Shown here in pieces: positions 16,985 to 24,569 of a stretch of DNA of 64,000 nucleotides. The stretch's first letter is position 1. Every line of letters starts with the position of its first letter. The notes beneath the pieces are model-generated. The model did no database searches. It had not been told where the DNA came from and saw only the letters and a program-made list of their open reading frames with translations. The position numbers and the translations under genes were made by a program. The stretch is taken from assembly GCA_011089965.1 (NCBI GenBank), contig JAANAU010000014.1, positions 1 to 64,000 of the forward strand, written 5' to 3'. This stretch comes from Magnetococcales bacterium (GTDB lineage: Bacteria > Pseudomonadota > Magnetococcia > Magnetococcales > Magnetaquicoccaceae).

Positions 16985-18174
16985 CACGCTGCCAGAGTCG
17001 CCCTCCTTGCATTCTGATGGTGGCTGGCGAAGCTTCCGGGGACAATCTGGGGGCTGGTCTGCTGTCTGAATTGCAAACCCGCTTTCCTGGTCTGGAAAGC
17101 TATGGTGTCGGTGGCACGCGCATGCAGGCACACGGCTTTTCCACCTTGTGCGACATGAACGAACTCTCGGTGATCGGTCTGATCGAGGTGGTGCGGCGTT
17201 TGCCTCGCCTGATCCAGCGTCATCGGCAGTTGGTGGCCCTGTTGGAGCAGCGTCGCCCGGATCTGTTGATCACCATTGATCTGCCGGATTTCAATTTCCT
17301 GTTGGCCCGTCAAGCCCAGAGACTGGCCATTCCCCGGATTCATTACGTCGGACCGCAGGTGTGGGCGTGGCGTTCGGGGCGGATCCGGAAGCTGGCCGCT
17401 CTCCTGGATCATTTATTGGTATTGTTCCCGTTTGAAACCGGGATCTATGCCGGTTCCGGCTTGCCGGTGACCTTTGTCGGTCATCCCCTGGCCACCCAAT
17501 CGGCTCCTGATCCAACCGCACGATTGCGTCTGCGTCAGGAGTTGGGGCTGGCACCGGACGAGAGGCTATTATTGTTGTTGCCTGGCAGCCGTGTCAGCGA
17601 AATCCGACGCCATCTGGAGATCATGGTGGCAGCCAGCCGTCAGGTGGTGGAGTCCCACCCGCAGGTTCGCTGCGTCCTGGCCATGGCCGACACCCTGAAT
17701 GCAACGCTCTTTGATGAGGTGATGGCAACAGCCGATGCCCAGACCCGCACCTTTTTTGCCCGGATCCGGATGCAGCAGGGCATGACCGGCGCATTGCTGG
17801 CAGCTGCGGATGTGGCCATGGTCTGTTCGGGCACGGTGACTTTGGAAGCCGCTCTGATCGGGACGCCCATGACCGTGTTGTATCGCGTACATCCTTTGAC
17901 CTATGCCATTGGCCGACGAGTGATTCAGGTGGCCCATATTGCCCTGCCCAATCTGGTGGCTGGCCACACCCTGGTCCCGGAACGGATTCAACAGGAGGCC
18001 ACACCGGATCGTCTGGCAGCTGATGTTGCGGCCTTGCTGGGAGATGGCGTCAGTGCTGCCCGCCAGCAGGCCGGTTTCAACACCATCCGTGCGCAACTGG
18101 CCCAACCGGTGCATCGTCCTGCCGAGGTGGTCGCCGATTGGCTGAAACGGTTGGGATTTGCGGACAACCCATAA
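16981..18174 (+). CDS. lpxB: Lipid-A-disaccharide synthase LpxB
   Basis: LpxB (family GT19) joins UDP-diacylglucosamine and lipid X to form the lipid A disaccharide. The 397-residue product has the N-terminal VAGEASGDNLGAGLL, DLLITIDLPDFNFLLA, HYVGPQVWAWRSGRIRKL, FVGHPL and LPGSRVSEI motifs. The GTG at 16981 overlaps the previous stop (GTGA) behind AAGGAG, a better start than the upstream TTG at 16957. It is the last gene of the apparent bamA-lpxB transcript. Confidence 0.96.
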   Translation: MTRCQSRPPCILMVAGEASGDNLGAGLLSELQTRFPGLESYGVGGTRMQAHGFSTLCDMNELSVIGLIEVVRRLPRLIQRHRQLVALLEQRRPDLLITIDLPDFNFLLARQAQRLAIPRIHYVGPQVWAWRSGRIRKLAALLDHLLVLFPFETGIYAGSGLPVTFVGHPLATQSAPDPTARLRLRQELGLAPDERLLLLLPGSRVSEIRRHLEIMVAASRQVVESHPQVRCVLAMADTLNATLFDEVMATADAQTRTFFARIRMQQGMTGALLAAADVAMVCSGTVTLEAALIGTPMTVLYRVHPLTYAIGRRVIQVAHIALPNLVAGHTLVPERIQQEATPDRLAADVAALLGDGVSAARQQAGFNTIRAQLAQPVHRPAEVVADWLKRLGFADNP

Positions 18175-18264
18175 TACGGACACCCCCTGCCCCGCCAGGG
18201 AGTGCAGATAACCGGTCAGCGGGTGTGAAACCAACGATGACACATCGTAAGGAAGGAGATGCGG

Positions 18265-18630
18265 ATGGCAACCATTGCCTTGAACAAAGAGAACTTTGAA
18301 ACAACCATCACCGGTCATGAGATCGTGGTGATCGACTTCTGGGCCGATTGGTGCGGCCCCTGCAAAGCCTTTGGCCCGATTTTCGAGCGGGTTTCCGAAA
18401 AGTTTCCAAACGTCGTCTTTGCCAAAGTGGATACCGACCGGGAACAGGAGTTGGCCGGAGCCTTCAAAATCCGCTCCATTCCCACCTTGATGATCTTTCG
18501 CGAAAGCACCATTTTGTTCATGCAACCCGGCATGGTGCCCGAAGCTGCCCTGACCGATCTGGTGGAACGGGTCCAGCAGATCGACATGGACGAGGTCCGC
18601 AAGAACCGGGTGCCTGCGGATCAGGCATGA
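18265..18630 (+). CDS. trxA: Thioredoxin
   Basis: A 121-residue cytoplasmic thioredoxin with the WCGPC active site in VIDFWADWCGPCKAFGP, the cis-Pro motif RSIPTLMIF and the usual helix/strand order. ATG 18265 is preferred over 18259 because GGAG sits at proper spacing. It probably serves as a general disulfide reductant. An 80-base gap separates it from lpxB. Confidence 0.9.
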   Translation: MATIALNKENFETTITGHEIVVIDFWADWCGPCKAFGPIFERVSEKFPNVVFAKVDTDREQELAGAFKIRSIPTLMIFRESTILFMQPGMVPEAALTDLVERVQQIDMDEVRKNRVPADQA

Positions 18631-18661
18631 TCCGCCTCAAAGACTGCAACAGGTGTTGATT

Positions 18662-18770
18662 TTATCGGGCTGGTTGCATAAAATTCAACAGTTCAGGATT
18701 GGCGCGGAATAGCTGTTTCTGAAGCCCTGTATTCCGTTTGGCGTAGTCAACATGATCCCGGTTAAAAGCA
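18662..18770 (-). pseudogene. Possible remnant of a minus-strand gene 3' end
   Basis: The gap between the thioredoxin and tpiA genes, read on the minus strand, encodes a tail ending in NTGLQKQLFRANPELLNFM and a few more residues before a stop at 18662. It reads like a natural protein C-terminus rather than a random frame. Further upstream the frame enters tpiA as a plain shadow, so any parent gene has lost its 5' part. I cannot name it, and chance is a real alternative. Confidence 0.2.
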
Positions 18771-19550
18771 ATGGCGCGCAGAATGGTGGTTGTCGGCAAC
18801 TGGAAGATGAATGGATGGGTCGAAACCGCCCAGGAGTTGACGCATTCAATTATTACCGGTCTTAAGGAGCACCACCACCGTTCTGACCCGTGCGAGGTGG
18901 TACTGTGCCCTCCGGCCACCTGTCTGTATCCTGTCAGCCGTTGCCTGGAAGGCTCCATGGTCCGGTTGGGTGGCCAGAATCTCTCCGAGTTTGACCACGG
19001 TCCCCATACCGGAGAGATTTGCGGAACCATGTTGCGCAATGTCGGCTGCTGGTATGTGATTGTCGGTCATTCCGAACGTCGCAGTGGTTGTGGAGAGGAT
19101 AACGAACGGGTGGCACGCAAAATGGCTGCTGCCTTTCGAGATGGTTTGCAGCCCATTGTCTGTGTGGGTGAAACCTTGGATGAACGTGACCAGGGGCGCG
19201 CTTTGGAGGTGGTCCGGGAGCAGATGGAGGGGTTGTTTCCGCTCGTGCCCCACTCGGATCAACGGCAATCCCTGGTGATTGCCTACGAGCCTGTGTGGGC
19301 CATCGGGACCGGACGCAATGCCTCTTTGGAGCAGATCCAGGAGATGCATGGATTGATTCGTCACGTTTTGTGTACACGTTTGGGCGAGGATGGAGAGAGG
19401 ATCCGCATTTTGTATGGAGGATCGGTCAAACCGGCCAATGCCAAAGCCATATTTGCCCTGGAAGATGTGGATGGTGGTCTGATCGGGGGAGCCTCGCTCA
19501 ACAGCAGCGATTTTCTGGCGATCATCGCGGCTGTTCCCGACAGATCTTGA
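18771..19550 (+). CDS. tpiA: Triosephosphate isomerase
   Basis: Interconverts dihydroxyacetone phosphate and glyceraldehyde 3-phosphate in glycolysis and the Calvin cycle. The 259-residue protein has all barrel motifs: GNWKMNG (Lys), IVGHSERR (His electrophile), AYEPVWAIGTG (Glu base) and the phosphate loops RILYGGSVKPANA and GGLIGGASL. There is no clear ribosome site before ATG 18771; ATG 18783 is an alternative start. The next gene, secG, is a common neighbour of tpiA in Proteobacteria. Confidence 0.95.
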   Translation: MARRMVVVGNWKMNGWVETAQELTHSIITGLKEHHHRSDPCEVVLCPPATCLYPVSRCLEGSMVRLGGQNLSEFDHGPHTGEICGTMLRNVGCWYVIVGHSERRSGCGEDNERVARKMAAAFRDGLQPIVCVGETLDERDQGRALEVVREQMEGLFPLVPHSDQRQSLVIAYEPVWAIGTGRNASLEQIQEMHGLIRHVLCTRLGEDGERIRILYGGSVKPANAKAIFALEDVDGGLIGGASLNSSDFLAIIAAVPDRS

Positions 19551-19635
19551 GGGGTTGGATTTGGATTGCCTAAGAGGCTGTGTGATGATTCCTGAGCCAT
19601 GGACAGGTATCCAATGATTAAAAAAAAAAGGGGGT

Positions 19636-19655
19636 CTGGGGGATTCATCCCCCAG
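19636..19655 (+). terminator. Hairpin after tpiA
   Basis: A nine-base perfect inverted repeat (CTGGGGGAT and its complement) followed by a T-rich stretch to about 19677. It could terminate tpiA transcription. It also forms the left part of a GC-rich intergenic repeat that continues to 19780. Confidence 0.55.
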
Positions 19656-19732
19656 GGTTTTGATGTTTTCGTTTTTTAAAAAATAATTTGTTCATGTTTT
19701 TGTTTGCAAAAATTAAAAGATTAAAGTCCCAA

Positions 19733-19780
19733 GGGCTTCGCCCCTGGACCCCACCAGGGGGGTAACCCCCCTGGACCCCT
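19733..19780 (+). repeat. GC-rich intergenic palindromic repeat, copy 1
   Basis: Contains GGGCTTCGCCCCTGGACCCC, then a nine-base perfect inverted repeat (CCAGGGGGG, 19754-19762, with CCCCCCTGG, 19766-19774) and ACCCCT. A diverged copy in the opposite orientation is at 50969-51016. Both lie next to AT-rich tracts with AAAAAATAATTT. This looks like a dispersed REP-like family. It fills most of the tpiA-secG gap. Confidence 0.65.
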
Positions 19781-19848
19781 GATCATGGTGCATTTCTCGT
19801 GGTTGAATATGAGAATCACCAAACAGACACTAGAAGAAGGGTTGCGAG

Positions 19849-20349
19849 ATGACGCTGATTCTGACGGTTGTACACATCCTGGTCTGCATGGCCTTGGTGT
19901 TTGTGGTGTTGCTGCAAAAAGGAAGTGGCGCAGATATGGGGGCGGCATTTGGCGGCAGCTCCCAAAGCCTGTTCGGTGCACGCGGCTCTGGGGATTTCTT
20001 AAGCAAGCTGACAGCCATTCTGGCCACGATCTTCATGATCACCAGTATGACCTTGGCCTTTTTCTCGACCCGTCCCGGCAACGAACGCTCGGTAATGGAT
20101 GGGGCACCGGTATCTGCCACTCAGCCTGTTTCGGGCAAGGAGAGTCAACCGGTCAAAGCCAAGGAAAAAGAAGAAAAAGAAAAAGAACCGGAGTCCGGTC
20201 CCCCGGTCCCGGCCAAAACTCAAAAACCGGCCACCCAATCCAGTGCGCCAACACCGGCACCAGCCAGTGATGCCGCTTCACCACCGGTTGCCAAACCCGT
20301 GCCACCACCACCCACCCCAGAGCAGCCAACTCCGAATAAACAGCCTTGA
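19849..20349 (+). CDS. secG: Protein translocase subunit SecG with extended tail
   Basis: SecG is the third subunit of the SecYEG channel. The first 75 residues match the family: helix 1 TVVHILVCMALVFVVLLQKG, the conserved loop GSGADMGAAFGGSSQSLFGARGSGDFLSKLT and helix 2 ATIFMITSMTLAFFS. The protein is longer than usual (166 residues) because of a Lys/Glu-rich stretch and a Pro/Ala/Thr-rich tail after residue 85, predicted to be disordered. The ribosome site is AGAAGAAGGG. A strong terminator follows. Confidence 0.93.
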   Translation: MTLILTVVHILVCMALVFVVLLQKGSGADMGAAFGGSSQSLFGARGSGDFLSKLTAILATIFMITSMTLAFFSTRPGNERSVMDGAPVSATQPVSGKESQPVKAKEKEEKEKEPESGPPVPAKTQKPATQSSAPTPAPASDAASPPVAKPVPPPPTPEQPTPNKQP

Positions 20350-20374
20350 CTCTGTCAGGTCGCGCCATGGGGAT

Positions 20375-20410
20375 AAAAAAAGGGACTGCAATTTTTCAGT
20401 CCCTTTTTTT
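20375..20410 (+). terminator. Bidirectional intrinsic terminator after secG
   Basis: A 14-base inverted repeat, AAAAAAAGGGACTG with its complement, and an 8-base loop. T runs occur on both strands, so it can end secG and also the convergent minus-strand SPOR gene whose stop is at 20462. Confidence 0.9.
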
Positions 20411-20461
20411 ATGGCATCCTGATCGATCATCCATCCCAGCCATATCCCCCTTCAGTCACAA

Positions 20462-22519
20462 TCAATCATAATTCAATTCCATGACTTTGGTGGCAAGCCC
20501 CCGTTGCTGTTGAATGGTCTGGGCCATGCGATCCGCCGGATCCTTGGTACGATAATTCATGCGCACGGAATAGATGCGCCGGTTCTGTTTCTGATAGAGA
20601 TGGACATAAAGATCCCGTCCTGGTCCGGAAAGGGTGCGTTTCAACTGATCCGCACTCTCCTGATTGGAAAACGATCCCACCTGAACAACGAACACCCGCC
20701 CAACGGCCCGAAAATTCTTCTCGGTGGCCACTCCGGTAATACGCGGTAATGGCGCGGTCTCATGGCTGTCCTGGTTGGATTGGGGAGAGGGTTTGGCTGA
20801 CGGTGGTTTACCGGACCGCTCCCCGGACTCCCGCGCCGGAGCAGCTGCCCGCAGGTTCTGAAGAGGGGGGGCGGGTGGTCGCGGCGGAGGCGGAACACGC
20901 ACCCCTCCTTCCTTGTTGGCAGCACTTTGTGCGTCACTCTCCCCTTCCGGGTTGCCAGGAGGCATGGCGTGTGGCTCTGATGCAGGCCGAGGTGCTGCCG
21001 CTTCCGGTACAGGCGCGGTACGACTGCCCTTGACCACGGGCGGGATCAAAGGCGGCGTATTTTTTTTCCCCTCTGCCGGTTGCGCTGGTTCGCCCCCTTC
21101 CGGTGGTGCAGCTCCGGACCCCTCTTCAGGAACAGCGCCACTCAAAGCCTTGGCCGATTGATACCGTTTCCGGAAAGCCTCAGGATCTGAAGCCGGGGCG
21201 CGCGCCAATGTGATCGGTTCAGAGGCTGGCTTGGACAAGGCTGCCAAACCCGGTTCCGGACGCTCCGGGGCAGGATGTGGCATGGGTCCATCCGGACGGA
21301 TGGGCATGTTCGGTTCCCAATACTTCTTTTTGCTGCTGCCTTTTTCGTCATTTTTGTCGTCTGCCGGCTTGGCAACATCCTTGGCAGGGGCAGAAGTTTT
21401 CTCCGGTCTCTCGCCTTTGTCGCTTTTGGATGCGGGATTGGCAGAACTGCCTACATCCGGCAACTTTACATAGGTCGTATTTTCCCCCGACTCCCCTTTC
21501 CTGGCCGCAACCGGCTGTGATGAATCGGAGGAGGAGTCAAACAGTCCGGCCCCATACCCAACCAACGCCAACAGGGTCACCCCACCGGCAAGGATGGCAG
21601 CACGCACCTTGGGCGGGGCATTCCGGAAAAGAGAGCCGGAGTGCATGGCCCGCCCCATGGTCATGGCCAGTCGCACCATGGAACGATTGACCACCTTGGC
21701 ACTCTTCTGACGGGCAATCGGCAACAGGCGCCGCAACAACTGATCGATCTTGAGGGGATTGCCTTGGGAGTAGCCATAAATCTCAACCCAGGCAAACCAG
21801 GAGACCTTGACCGGCCAACCAAGAGACCGTTCGAGCTGAACCGCCAAATAGTCCCAAACCTCCCCACGGGTGAGCGGTGTCACTTCACAACTGCCCACGA
21901 TCAGCTCCGCCAGACCAGGTCCACTCTCAGACTCCAGGAGCGTGCGCATTTCAGAGCGTCCGCTCAGGATCAGTTGTATGGGTTTGACCCCTTCGGAGAC
22001 AAAACGGGCCATCATATCCAGCCAGGCCAACGGCTCAGGGTTCAGGAGATGGGCATCATCCACCACCAGAACCAGTTTGCGTCCCATGGCCACCCGTTCT
22101 TCCATGGCATCGACCAGATCCTGCAAGGTCCATGCAGGATGAAACGTCCGGGGTTCGGCAATGTGTGATGTTGGGATCTCCGGATCAACCGGAATCAACG
22201 CACCGGCATCTCCTTTCGGGAGGGCGGTGGCAGCAATCAGGTGATGAAGGAAATGGGCATCAGGCTGATCGGCAGCAGCAATCTGGGCCAGATCCCGATT
22301 GTCCGGGATCATGCCGGAAAGCCGTTTGAGCAACGAGGTTTTACCGCTCCCCTCACTGCCGGTGACGAGAATCACCCCTTCGGCGCGCAACAACCCGGCA
22401 CGCAAGACACGCCAAACAGCGGCATGACTTTTTGCCGAAAAGAACTGCTGGCGTCGACCCGATGGCCGTTGATCAACGGATCGGGCAGAAGCAGAGGTTG
22501 CTGGTCTAACCGCTTCCAT
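20462..22519 (-). CDS. ExeA-type AAA ATPase fused to a SPOR domain (DamX-like)
   Basis: The 685-residue protein joins a cytoplasmic ATPase to a periplasmic peptidoglycan-binding domain. The ATPase (about 25-275) has Walker A GSEGSGKTS and Walker B LVLVVDDAH, with a sensor-like LILSGRSEM, and resembles ExeA/GspA. One membrane helix lies near 308-328. A long Pro/Ala/Lys/Glu-rich, disordered linker spans about 335-600. The C-terminal SPOR domain (about 605-685; FVVQVGSFSNQESADQLKRT) binds denuded glycan strands at division septa. E. coli DamX has the SPOR part without a functional ATPase; here the P-loop is intact. It may couple ATP use to cell-wall work or secretin assembly. Confidence 0.82.
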   Translation of the reverse strand: MEAVRPATSASARSVDQRPSGRRQQFFSAKSHAAVWRVLRAGLLRAEGVILVTGSEGSGKTSLLKRLSGMIPDNRDLAQIAAADQPDAHFLHHLIAATALPKGDAGALIPVDPEIPTSHIAEPRTFHPAWTLQDLVDAMEERVAMGRKLVLVVDDAHLLNPEPLAWLDMMARFVSEGVKPIQLILSGRSEMRTLLESESGPGLAELIVGSCEVTPLTRGEVWDYLAVQLERSLGWPVKVSWFAWVEIYGYSQGNPLKIDQLLRRLLPIARQKSAKVVNRSMVRLAMTMGRAMHSGSLFRNAPPKVRAAILAGGVTLLALVGYGAGLFDSSSDSSQPVAARKGESGENTTYVKLPDVGSSANPASKSDKGERPEKTSAPAKDVAKPADDKNDEKGSSKKKYWEPNMPIRPDGPMPHPAPERPEPGLAALSKPASEPITLARAPASDPEAFRKRYQSAKALSGAVPEEGSGAAPPEGGEPAQPAEGKKNTPPLIPPVVKGSRTAPVPEAAAPRPASEPHAMPPGNPEGESDAQSAANKEGGVRVPPPPRPPAPPLQNLRAAAPARESGERSGKPPSAKPSPQSNQDSHETAPLPRITGVATEKNFRAVGRVFVVQVGSFSNQESADQLKRTLSGPGRDLYVHLYQKQNRRIYSVRMNYRTKDPADRMAQTIQQQRGLATKVMELNYD

Positions 22520-22626
22520 GAGTTTTTTTGTCGCTGCCGGTCATCAATCCAGTGGAGTTGAATGAAACAACGACAGCATAACAGAATCCGCTCACGCAAA
22601 ACAGTCAGAAAAATGGATCTTTCGGT

Positions 22627-23004
22627 TTATGCTGCTGCACGATCATCCGCAGAGGTGGCCAGGCCATCCAGCAGGCCAGCCAATTCATCCACCGCCATGC
22701 CAACCGGAGATCCGGCAATGTCGGCGCGCTCCTGCAACTCCCGGAAGAATCCCCGAACATAGCGCATGCGACGCGCATGGATGTGACGCAGATCCTCTTC
22801 CCAACGGGTCAGCAACGAGAGCCACCCCTGCACCGACAAGGTGCCAGGAGGTGTATGGAGCACCTGGGCATCCCGTACCAAGGCGTGGCGCAAAGACTCA
22901 ATCAAGGGCTTGGCACAGTCGAGACGCTCGCTCTCAAGATCCCGCTCCAATTGCATGAGGGTGATCATGATTTCGGCTTGTGTGGCGGTGGAACGGTGTA
23001 TCAT
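22627..23004 (-). CDS. Unidentified helical protein
   Basis: I chose ATG 23004 (MIHRSTATQAE) because GGAAGGAAT lies just upstream; the frame is open further but the added residues are low in complexity. The 125-residue product is predicted to be mostly helical and charged (LMQLERDLESERLDCAKPLI), without signal peptide or membrane helix. The stop is 107 bases before the start of the SPOR-ATPase gene, so it could be upstream in the same transcript. I do not recognise the family. Confidence 0.55.
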   Translation of the reverse strand: MIHRSTATQAEIMITLMQLERDLESERLDCAKPLIESLRHALVRDAQVLHTPPGTLSVQGWLSLLTRWEEDLRHIHARRMRYVRGFFRELQERADIAGSPVGMAVDELAGLLDGLATSADDRAAA

Positions 23005-23047
23005 GGGGATTCCTTCCATACAACGGTTCTGATTCAATCCAATCCAT

Positions 23048-23500
23048 CTACTCATCCCGGGCTGCGGAGGATGCAGGAGTCGGACCAGGAGCTGCCCTTG
23101 GCTCCACGGCCCGGGCGTAAATCTTGAATGCCGCTGCCCCGTTGGAACGGGCTGAAGCGCGCGCCGGAGTGACACTGGGTGCCAGCAGGGTCCAGGGTTC
23201 GGCCTCGGATTCCATGGTCTGGCTGGCACTCTCCTCCTGGCCCTCCCATGGGCGCGAGGCCGGGTTCTGTTGCCCTTGCAAGGCGGCCAGATCAGCGGCG
23301 GATCCGGTCATCATGGCAGGTGATGGCTCTTCCTGCTCTTCTTGTTCATGCCGAGGGTTGACCCCGTGCAAAAAATCACGAAAATGGAACTTCGCTTCGC
23401 CCGAATGTCCTGAGCTGCTGTCCCCGGTCGTGGAGACCCGCACACTATCCCGCCCCACCCAGGTGCGTGGTTGAATGGATGACAGCATGGATTCACTCAT
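23048..23500 (-). CDS. Unidentified, largely disordered protein
   Basis: A 150-residue frame starting at ATG 23500, with AAAGAGAGA six bases upstream, a good ribosome site. The product is rich in Ser, Ala, Glu and Pro and is probably disordered, with one more ordered segment (EAKFHFRDFLHGVN). It lies 43 bases upstream of the previous unknown gene on the same strand. No family is recognised. The codon pattern and ribosome site make a real gene more likely than not. Confidence 0.5.
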   Translation of the reverse strand: MSESMLSSIQPRTWVGRDSVRVSTTGDSSSGHSGEAKFHFRDFLHGVNPRHEQEEQEEPSPAMMTGSAADLAALQGQQNPASRPWEGQEESASQTMESEAEPWTLLAPSVTPARASARSNGAAAFKIYARAVEPRAAPGPTPASSAARDE

Positions 23501-23644
23501 CGATTCTCTCTTTCGGGTTGGCGGTCAAGTTACTGATAAGTTAGGAAGCAAAATCGGTGCCAATCGAAACAGAGGGAACCCCCCATCCTATCCATTGGTC
23601 CGCATACCCACACCATGCAACCTTTGAGAACGACGAGCTTACTC

Positions 23645-24562
23645 ATGCACGATAGAGATGGAAAAATCTGGCTGGATGGACAGCTCACCGAATGGCGCGA
23701 GGCCAAGGTCCATGTCCTGACCCACACCCTGCATTACGGTCTTGGCGTTTTCGAGGGAATACGCTGCTATCGAACCGATTCCGGCCCGGCGGTGTTCCGT
23801 CTGGGTGAACACATGGATCGTTTGTTCGGTTCCGCCCATGTTCTGGGCATGACCATCCCATACACCCGCGCAGAACTGGCGGCCGCCTGCCTGACGGTTC
23901 TGAAGGCCAACCAATTGCAATCGGGTTACATTCGACCTCTGGTCTTTTACGGTGCAGAGAGCATGGGACTCAACCCGGCCAAATGTCAGGTGCATGCCAC
24001 AGTGGCAGCCTGGGAGTGGGGTGCCTATCTGGGGGAGGATGGAATGGCCAACGGCATTCGCGTCAAAACCTCCTCTTACACCCGTCACCATCCCAACATC
24101 ACCATGACCCGCGCCAAGGGCGTCGGCAACTATCCCAACTCCATTCTGGCCAAATCCGAAGCCATTGCCTGCGGATTCGATGAGGCGCTGCTGTTGGATC
24201 CGGAAGGGTTTGTCTCTGAAGGCTCGGGCGAAAACATCTTCATCCTCAAGCAGGGCCGTTTGATCACCCCGCCTCTGGACTCGGCTCTGGACGGCATCAC
24301 CCGTAACACGGTGATCACCCTGGCAGCCGAAATGAATATTCCGGTCATCGAGCAACGTTTTCCCAGGGATGCGGTACTCCTGGCAGACGAGGCATTTTTT
24401 ACCGGCACGGCTGCCGAGATCACCCCGATCCGCGAACTGGACAACCGCAAGATCGGCGTCGGCCATGCCGGACCGGTCACCAAGGAGATCCAGAAACGAT
24501 TTTTCGATGTGGTGCAAGGACGCCATCCCGGTCATCTCGGTTGGCTGACACCGGTGGAGTGA
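23645..24562 (+). CDS. ilvE: Branched-chain-amino-acid aminotransferase
   Basis: Class IV PLP aminotransferase catalysing the last step of Leu, Ile and Val synthesis. ATG 23645 (MHDRDGKIWLDGQL) matches the typical family start; ATG 23615 lacks a ribosome site. The product has 305 residues. Motifs include HVLTHTLHYGLGVFEGIR, the PLP lysine segment TRAKGVGNYPNSILAKSEA, EGSGENIFI and FFTGTAAEITPI. ettA follows eight bases downstream and is probably cotranscribed. Confidence 0.95.
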   Translation: MHDRDGKIWLDGQLTEWREAKVHVLTHTLHYGLGVFEGIRCYRTDSGPAVFRLGEHMDRLFGSAHVLGMTIPYTRAELAAACLTVLKANQLQSGYIRPLVFYGAESMGLNPAKCQVHATVAAWEWGAYLGEDGMANGIRVKTSSYTRHHPNITMTRAKGVGNYPNSILAKSEAIACGFDEALLLDPEGFVSEGSGENIFILKQGRLITPPLDSALDGITRNTVITLAAEMNIPVIEQRFPRDAVLLADEAFFTGTAAEITPIRELDNRKIGVGHAGPVTKEIQKRFFDVVQGRHPGHLGWLTPVE

Positions 24563-24569
24563 AACGCAA

